Assembly (NCBI GenBank): GCA_005239795.1
Contig: SBBH01000130.1
Location: forward strand, 1-5,184
Length of the DNA stretch: 5,184 bases
DNA from: Planctomycetales bacterium
GTDB taxonomy: Bacteria > Planctomycetota > SBBH01
Direction: 5' to 3'
Position 1 is the stretch's first letter, and each line of letters opens with the position of its first letter. The notes under the pieces are model-generated. The model had not been told where the DNA came from and ran no database searches. It saw nothing but the letters and a program-made list of their open reading frames with translations. Shown one piece after another: positions 1 through 5,184 of this stretch. Position numbers and translations under genes: made by a program.

Positions 1-593
1 CCGATGGACTTTCGGCAGTAAGGGCAGACCCAACACTCGTTCTTGTCCTTCACGCGCCAGACGTCGGAGCCGGTGAGCTTGGCGCGGATGTCGGCGATCA
101 GGCGCTTCTGCTCCAGGACGTCGGTGGCGATCTTCTTGATCTCCTCCGTGGTGCGCAAGCGCCCCCGCCCGCCGTCGTAGGCGGCGCAGCCGTTCAGGTG
201 CGCCAGGATCCCCTGCAGGATCGGCAGGTCCACCTTGGCCGTCTCCTTGGGAAAGCGCACATCGGTGAGCTTCACGCAATAGGGACAGATCCAGTAGGAG
301 TTGGGCGCCACCACGCGCCACGCCTTCTGTGTGGACAGAAGATGCGCCAATTGCATCAGGATCGCCTTCTGCTTCAAGATCGGAAGCGTCTGGGGCCGGC
401 CGCGCCCCTGGTTCCAGGGAGCACACCGGTCGAGGTGCTTCCTCACCTGCGGCGCGAGATCCTCGATCGGCGCCTCCCGGGCGCCCGCCTCGCCGCAGAA
501 GGGGCACAGCCACAGCGTGTCCATGGACCGAACCTGCCAGACGGGGTTCGCGGCAAGCTCCCGGTCGATCCGTTCGATGAGGTTTTCCTGCAT
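1..593 (-). CDS. Protein with tandem CPxC/HxxxC zinc-binding modules (C-terminus outside window)
   Basis: I do not recognise this protein. The frame starts at ATG 593-591 and stays open to the left edge, giving 197 complete codons with no stop. Three copies of one module are visible. Module 1 has Trp19, Cys30-Pro-Phe-Cys33 and His53-x3-Cys57; module 2 has Trp92, Cys103-Pro-Tyr-Cys106 and His132-x3-Cys136; module 3 has Trp179 and Cys190-Pro-Tyr-Cys193 and is then cut. The Trp-to-Cys distance is exactly 11 residues each time. Modules 1 and 2 are each followed by a Gly-Arg-Gly-Arg motif (63-66, 142-145) and a helical, Lys/Leu-rich linker. Each module offers four ligands, two Cys plus His and Cys, so binding of one Zn(II) per module is inferred. 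No signal peptide or membrane segment is seen, so it is probably cytoplasmic. The Shine-Dalgarno match is weak, but no other start codon lies in frame just upstream. Further domains may follow outside the window. Confidence is high that it is a gene and low for any function. Confidence 0.85.
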   Translation of the reverse strand, partial: MQENLIERIDRELAANPVWQVRSMDTLWLCPFCGEAGAREAPIEDLAPQVRKHLDRCAPWNQGRGRPQTLPILKQKAILMQLAHLLSTQKAWRVVAPNSYWICPYCVKLTDVRFPKETAKVDLPILQGILAHLNGCAAYDGGRGRLRTTEEIKKIATDVLEQKRLIADIRAKLTGSDVWRVKDKNECWVCPYCRKSI

Positions 594-605
594 GGGTGTT
601 CCGCG

Positions 606-620
606 CCGGCCTGGGGCCGG
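606..620 (-). other. Small GC-rich hairpin in the leader of the zinc-finger gene
   Basis: A perfect 6-base inverted repeat (606-611 and 615-620) with a 3-base loop lies about 13 bases upstream of ATG 593. If the promoter at 631-636 is real, this hairpin would be in the short 5' leader and could affect translation initiation. No T-tract follows it, so it is not an intrinsic terminator. Short palindromes of this kind arise by chance in GC-rich DNA. Confidence 0.25.
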
Positions 621-630
621 AACAAACGCG

Positions 631-636
631 AGTATA
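631..636 (-). promoter_or_regulatory. Possible -10 box for the zinc-finger gene
   Basis: On the minus strand the sequence reads TATACT, which differs from TATAAT at one position. It sits in a locally AT-rich patch of an otherwise GC-rich spacer, about 38 bases upstream of ATG 593. That would give a leader of roughly 30 bases. No good -35 hexamer is found 16-18 bases further upstream, so the promoter is tentative. It would let the zinc-finger gene be transcribed separately from sdhB. Confidence 0.35.
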
Positions 637-667
637 AAGCGGGAGGAAGCCAGAGCCTATTTAGAAA

Positions 668-785
668 TGACGTCGTTCGTCGCTCGGGATTCGCCTGCCT
701 GCCGCGCCGCATCGGCAGGGGCGAGAGAGCGCGGCGCAGGCAGGTCGTTCGACGTGCTGCGATCGACGAATAACGAACGACGAAA
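668..785. repeat. GC-rich nested inverted repeat between sdhB and the zinc-finger gene (element C)
   Basis: The outer arms are a perfect 10-base inverted repeat, CGTCGTTCGT at 671-680 and its complement at 773-782. An inner pair, 694-707 against 729-744, matches over 14 bases with a 2-base bulge (736-737) and leaves a loop of about 21 bases. The element starts about 9 bases after the sdhB stop codon. As RNA it should fold into a long, stable stem. No T-run follows on the minus strand, so it is not a standard intrinsic terminator, although it could shield the 3' end of the sdh transcript. Its sequence is unlike the A/T-rich elements A and B in the other two gaps. It could be an interspersed repeat family member or a single-copy structure; one copy cannot decide. 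Confidence 0.6.
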
Positions 786-793
786 CGCGCGCG

Positions 794-1558
794 TCAGGCT
801 CCGCCGAGCCCCGCGCGCAAAGTGTCGCGGTTCATCACCGCGATGGTCCGGACGCTGATCTCCTTCGGACAGACCGCCTCGCACTCGTACTGGTTGCTGC
901 AGAAGCCGAACCCCTCCTGGTCCATCGCTGCGACCATCGCCAGGGCCCGCTCGCGCCGCTCGGGCTGGCCCTGGGGAAGCTTGGCCAGGTGAGAGATCTT
1001 GGCGGCCACGAAAAGCATCGCGGAGGCGTTCTTGCAGGCGGCCACGCACGCCCCGCACCCGATGCAGGCGGCCGCATCCATCGCCGCCTCGGCGTCCTTC
1101 TTGGGGACCGGCAGGGCGTTCCCGTCGGGGGAGCCGCCGGTGTTGACCGAGACGAACCCCCCCGCCTGGATGATCCGGTCGAAGGCGCTCCGGTCCACGA
1201 CGAGATCCCGCACCACCGGAAAGGCCTTCGCGCGCCACGGCTCGATCGTGATCTCCTGGCCGTCGGCGAAATGGCGCATGTGAAGCTGACAGACGGTCGT
1301 CCCCCGCTGGGGGCCATGGGGGATGCCGTTCACGGTGAGCGAGCACATCCCGCAGATCCCCTCGCGGCAGTCGTGGTCGAACGCGACCGGCTCCTCCCCC
1401 TGGGCGGTGAGCTGCTCGTTCAAGACGTCGAGCATCTCGAGGAACGACATGTGGACGCTCACTCCCTGGACCCGATAGGTCGCCAGGCGCCCGGGATCGG
1501 CGGCGTTCTTCTGACGCCAGATATGAAGAGTCAAGTTCAAACGCTTGTTTTCGCTCAT
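794..1558 (-). CDS. sdhB: Succinate dehydrogenase/fumarate reductase iron-sulfur subunit
   Basis: This subunit carries electrons from the FAD of SdhA to the quinone/heme region of SdhC through three Fe-S clusters at the cytoplasmic face of the membrane. The protein has 254 residues, a normal length. The N-terminal ferredoxin-like domain has the [2Fe-2S] ligands Cys64, Cys69, Cys72 and Cys90 within a DCREGICGMC motif. The C-terminal domain has Cys165, Cys168, Cys171 and Cys230, which should bind [4Fe-4S], and Cys175, Cys220 and Cys226, which should bind [3Fe-4S]. The start chosen is ATG 1558-1556, preceded on the minus strand by GGGGTG with a 5-base gap. A longer frame from 1639 adds 27 hydrophobic residues, but these are translated repeat sequence and are rejected. 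The gene lies 167 bases downstream of sdhA, unusually far for this operon, because element A fills the gap. All cluster ligands are intact, so the subunit looks functional. Confidence 0.97.
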   Translation of the reverse strand: MSENKRLNLTLHIWRQKNAADPGRLATYRVQGVSVHMSFLEMLDVLNEQLTAQGEEPVAFDHDCREGICGMCSLTVNGIPHGPQRGTTVCQLHMRHFADGQEITIEPWRAKAFPVVRDLVVDRSAFDRIIQAGGFVSVNTGGSPDGNALPVPKKDAEAAMDAAACIGCGACVAACKNASAMLFVAAKISHLAKLPQGQPERRERALAMVAAMDQEGFGFCSNQYECEAVCPKEISVRTIAVMNRDTLRAGLGGA

Positions 1559-1563
1559 CCCTG

Positions 1564-1569
1564 CACCCC
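1564..1569 (-). promoter_or_regulatory. Ribosome binding site of sdhB
   Basis: On the minus strand GGGGTG lies 5 bases before ATG 1558. The same hexamer at the same spacing precedes sdhA, which supports both start choices. The last repeat unit of element A runs directly into this site, so the element ends at the ribosome binding site. Confidence 0.6.
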
Positions 1570-1721
1570 AAACACCAAACACCAAAACACCAAACACCAA
1601 ACAAACGAATAAAGAGACAAACGCCAATAACCACAGCAAAGAGGCAATAGAATCCTCGCCCTGTTTTCCGTTTGTCCGTTCGTCATTTTGCTTGGTGTTT
1701 GCCGTTTGACGTTTGGCGTTT
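1567..1721. repeat. Heptad-rich inverted-repeat element in the sdhA-sdhB gap (element A)
   Basis: The left arm on the plus strand is a run of CAAACAC-type units beginning at 1569, 1576, 1583 (8 bases), 1591 and 1598. The right arm, about 1663-1721, carries the complement type, for example TTGGTGTTTG at 1692-1701 followed by GTTTGACGTTT at 1704-1714. The arms are imperfectly complementary and flank a centre of about 40 bases without repeats. The element starts a few bases after the sdhA stop codon and ends at the sdhB ribosome binding site. It shares an exact 17-mer (1591-1607) and an exact 11-mer (1704-1714) with element B, in the same order and orientation. It could be a mobile or repair-derived intergenic repeat, or a structured RNA within the sdh message. 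No transposase or target-site duplication is seen. Confidence 0.8.
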
Positions 1722-1725
1722 CATC

Positions 1726-3641
<1,916 letters not shown>

Positions 3642-3645
<4 letters not shown>

Positions 3646-4370
3646 GGCGACACCCCCGGGGGAAGGGTCACGATCCCGGCGAGGACCGCGGCCGGTATCG
3701 ACACATAGGCCGCCGCGATCAGGAACCCGGCGGCGAACCCCGCGCGGCGAACAAGCGGCATGCAGCGCGGGTGATTGAGGCCGAACGTCTGGAAGACGCT
3801 TTGGATCGCGTGCGAGAGGTGCATCGCCAGGCAGAACATCCCGATCGCATAGATGAGCGCGATCGCGGGATGGCGAAATCCCAGAACGACCATCGTGTAG
3901 GCGTCAGGGCGCCCCAGCGGGTCGGTTCTCCCGAACTCGGCCGGGCTCACCGCGCCGACCGTGAAGTGCAGGAGGTGGTAGATCACGAACGCCAGGATCG
4001 CCAGGCCGCTCCAGACCATCGTGAGCGAGGCGGACGTCGCCTGCACGGTGTTCTGGAAGGCGTAGGGCACGGGCCGCGCCGCGCGGTTCCGGCGCGCCAG
4101 GCGTACCGACACCCCCAGGTGGACGGCGAGAACCGCCAGAAGCCCGAGGCGCGTCCCCCACAGGAGGGCCGGCTTCGACTTGATCCAGTGGGCGTAGGCG
4201 TTGAAGGTCTCCTGCCCCGCGAAGATCTGGAGGTTTCCAGCCAGATGCCCGAGGACGAACCCGAAGAGCGCTAGACCCGTGAGCGCGACCAGGGCCTTGG
4301 AGCCAATGGAAGAACAGAGAAGCCGGCAGAGGCTGGCGGAAGAGGTCCGTTCGATCGGGCGAGCCTCCAC
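3642..4370 (-). CDS. sdhC: Succinate dehydrogenase/fumarate reductase cytochrome b subunit (b558 type)
   Basis: This membrane anchor passes electrons between SdhB and the quinone pool. From GTG 4370 it has 242 residues with five predicted membrane helices, near 26-48, 68-89, 113-139, 166-192 and 207-235. The N-terminal SSIGSKALVALTG motif (20-32) is typical of the family. One or more His occur in each of helices 1 to 4 (His42, His84, His132/His135, His184/His187), as expected for axial ligands of two b hemes. A single five-helix anchor with no separate sdhD fits the Bacillus/Wolinella class. The start is uncertain. GTG 4370 leaves about 20 residues before the conserved motif, which is usual, but has no clear ribosome binding site. 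The alternative TTG at 4406 would begin inside element B and add 12 repeat-derived residues, so I disfavour it. The stop codon overlaps the sdhA start. Confidence 0.93.
3651..3657 (-). promoter_or_regulatory. Ribosome binding site of sdhA
   Basis: On the minus strand GGGGGTG lies 5 bases before the GTG start at 3645, inside the last codons of sdhC. It supports the GTG start and the 4-base sdhC/sdhA overlap. The same hexamer core and spacing precede sdhB. Confidence 0.6.
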
Positions 4371-4381
4371 GGAGCGAAAGT

Positions 4382-4516
4382 TTAAACACCAAACATCAAA
4401 GGGCAAACACCAAACAAACGGACAAACTGAAAAACGACAATCACCGAAATGGCTTCTCTCCTCAGTTTTTTGTGCGTTTGTCGGTTTGGCTTTTGGATAT
4501 TTGGTGTTTGACGTTT
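4382..4516. repeat. Heptad-rich inverted-repeat element between rhomboid gene and sdhC (element B)
   Basis: The left arm carries AAACACC/CAAACAC-type units (4382-4437). The right arm (about 4471-4516) carries the complement, including TTGGTGTTTG at 4501-4510. A centre of about 35 bases separates them. Positions 4404-4445 align with 1591-1632 of element A without gaps, with 34 of 42 bases identical by my count. The right end shares GTTTGACGTTT (4506-4516) with element A. The element takes up almost all of the 144-base gap, and its right end overlaps the TAA stop codon of the rhomboid gene. A promoter for sdhC would have to lie within it or in the rhomboid gene; only a weak candidate is visible (gggcaa 4401-4406 and agttta 4379-4384 on the plus strand, 16 bases apart). 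Confidence 0.8.
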
Positions 4517-5184
4517 ACCTGACGCCGGCTCCTCGGCGCACCGACCCGGCCGCCAAGAGAATGATCACCGCGAGCCCCCCGAACAAAAATCCCCCGACAT
4601 GCGCCCCATAGGCGACCCCCGGCATGTCCCCCAGGCGCTCGGCCAGCCTGACGCTCGCCGCCGCGAATAGCAGTTGCTCCAAAAACCAGAACCCGATCGC
4701 CCAGATCGCCCGGACTGTCGCCACCCCCCAGTGGACAAAGATGAAGATCGGGATGAAATAGAGGATCTTGATCCGGCTCCAGGGGAAGAGGATCGCATAC
4801 GCCGCCATGACCCCTGAGATCGCTCCCGAGGCGCCGATGCAGGGGGTCAGGGAAAGAGGGTTCATGACGCCGTGGACCAAACCCGCCGCGACACCCGACA
4901 AAAGATAAAAGACCAGGTACCCCAGGTGCCCCAGCTTGTCCTCCACATTGTCCCCCACGATCCAGAGGAACACCATATTCCCCGCCAGGTGCGCGACCCC
5001 TCCGTGCAGGAACTGAGACGTCAGGAGATCCGCCCATTCCCAGCTTCCGGGAACAAACCCGTACGCGAAGACGATCCATTCGTAGCGGGCCTCCGGCATA
5101 AGAAAGATGGCCTTCACGCCGATCCCGATGTTGGCCGCCAAAAACATCCAGTTGACGAAGGGGAAGCGGCGGGCGGGGTTCACG
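4515..5184 (-). CDS. Rhomboid family intramembrane serine protease (N-terminus probably outside window)
   Basis: Rhomboids are polytopic membrane proteases that cut substrate transmembrane segments within or near the bilayer. In 222 visible residues the family signatures are clear. Ser119 in GASGAISG is the nucleophile and His195 in AHVGGFLFGG completes the Ser-His dyad. His65 and Asn69 in HGGVAHLAGNM sit four apart, as do the oxyanion-stabilising His150/Asn154 of E. coli GlpG. About six hydrophobic segments are visible. There is a long segment with Phe/Ile/Trp-rich helices (139-175) between the catalytic Ser and His. The frame is open to the window edge. GTG 5183-5181 could be a start, but related proteins usually have a few residues before the NPxRRFPFV-type N-terminus, so the true start is likely just outside. 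It precedes sdhC on the same strand, but the substrate is unknown and a functional link to Sdh is not implied. Confidence 0.92.
   Translation of the reverse strand, partial: VNPARRFPFVNWMFLAANIGIGVKAIFLMPEARYEWIVFAYGFVPGSWEWADLLTSQFLHGGVAHLAGNMVFLWIVGDNVEDKLGHLGYLVFYLLSGVAAGLVHGVMNPLSLTPCIGASGAISGVMAAYAILFPWSRIKILYFIPIFIFVHWGVATVRAIWAIGFWFLEQLLFAAASVRLAERLGDMPGVAYGAHVGGFLFGGLAVIILLAAGSVRRGAGVR

Noticed and set aside
694..744. Intrinsic terminator for the sdh operon
   Set aside because: The stem is strong, but no run of T follows it on the minus strand and its loop is long. It is described as part of a repeat element instead.
198..858. Plus-strand frames over the zinc-finger gene and element C
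   Set aside because: They are antisense to a frame with three regularly spaced zinc-binding motifs, and they have no recognisable domain.
1567..1612. CRISPR array
   Set aside because: The units are 7-8 bases with no spacers between them, they occur in inverted arms, and no cas gene is present.
1559..1639. N-terminal extension of SdhB with a hydrophobic segment resembling a membrane anchor
   Set aside because: The extension is translated from heptad repeats of element A, giving a repeating Val-Phe-Gly-Val pattern. SdhB is not membrane-spanning, and ATG 1558 has a good ribosome binding site.
4201..4611. Plus-strand open frame of 136 codons across the rhomboid-sdhC gap
   Set aside because: It runs antisense through two genes and its middle is translated repeat (Lys-His-Gln-Thr pattern). 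There is no support for a protein.
4515..5184. Functional partnership of the rhomboid protease with the Sdh complex
   Set aside because: The only evidence is same-strand adjacency across a repeat-filled gap, which is not enough to claim a link.

Overview
The window is a GC-rich bacterial segment in which every supported gene lies on the minus strand. It reads from the right edge to the left as: rhomboid protease (partial), sdhC, sdhA, sdhB, and an unrecognised zinc-finger protein (partial). The three succinate dehydrogenase/fumarate reductase genes are of the Bacillus type. They encode a five-helix cytochrome b, a flavoprotein of about 640 residues with the Bacillus-type C-terminus, and an iron-sulfur protein with three cluster motifs. 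This sdhCAB arrangement is spread over many phyla, so it does not name the host. The GC-rich coding sequence and the repetitive spacers suggest an uncultured environmental bacterium, but I cannot place it further.

Layout: positions 4515-5184 hold the rhomboid protease, whose true start is probably just outside the window. Positions 4371-4514 are almost entirely a repetitive element (element B). sdhC (3642-4370) overlaps sdhA (1726-3645) by 4 bases. A second copy of the element (element A) fills the unusual 167-base gap between sdhA and sdhB (794-1558). The spacer between sdhB and the zinc-finger gene (594-793) contains a different, GC-rich nested inverted repeat (element C) and a possible promoter for the zinc-finger gene. 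That gene (1-593) runs off the left edge.

The Sdh proteins form one membrane complex. SdhA oxidises succinate on covalently bound FAD, SdhB carries the electrons through three Fe-S clusters, and SdhC passes them through heme b to the quinone pool. The same complex can run in reverse as a fumarate reductase. The rhomboid and zinc-finger proteins have no evident functional link to it.

The most notable features are not genes. All three intergenic gaps hold inverted-repeat elements. Two of these are clearly related to each other and sit exactly between a stop codon and the next gene, one of them inside an operon. The second point of interest is the zinc-finger protein, built from at least three copies of a regularly spaced CPxC...HxxxC module.
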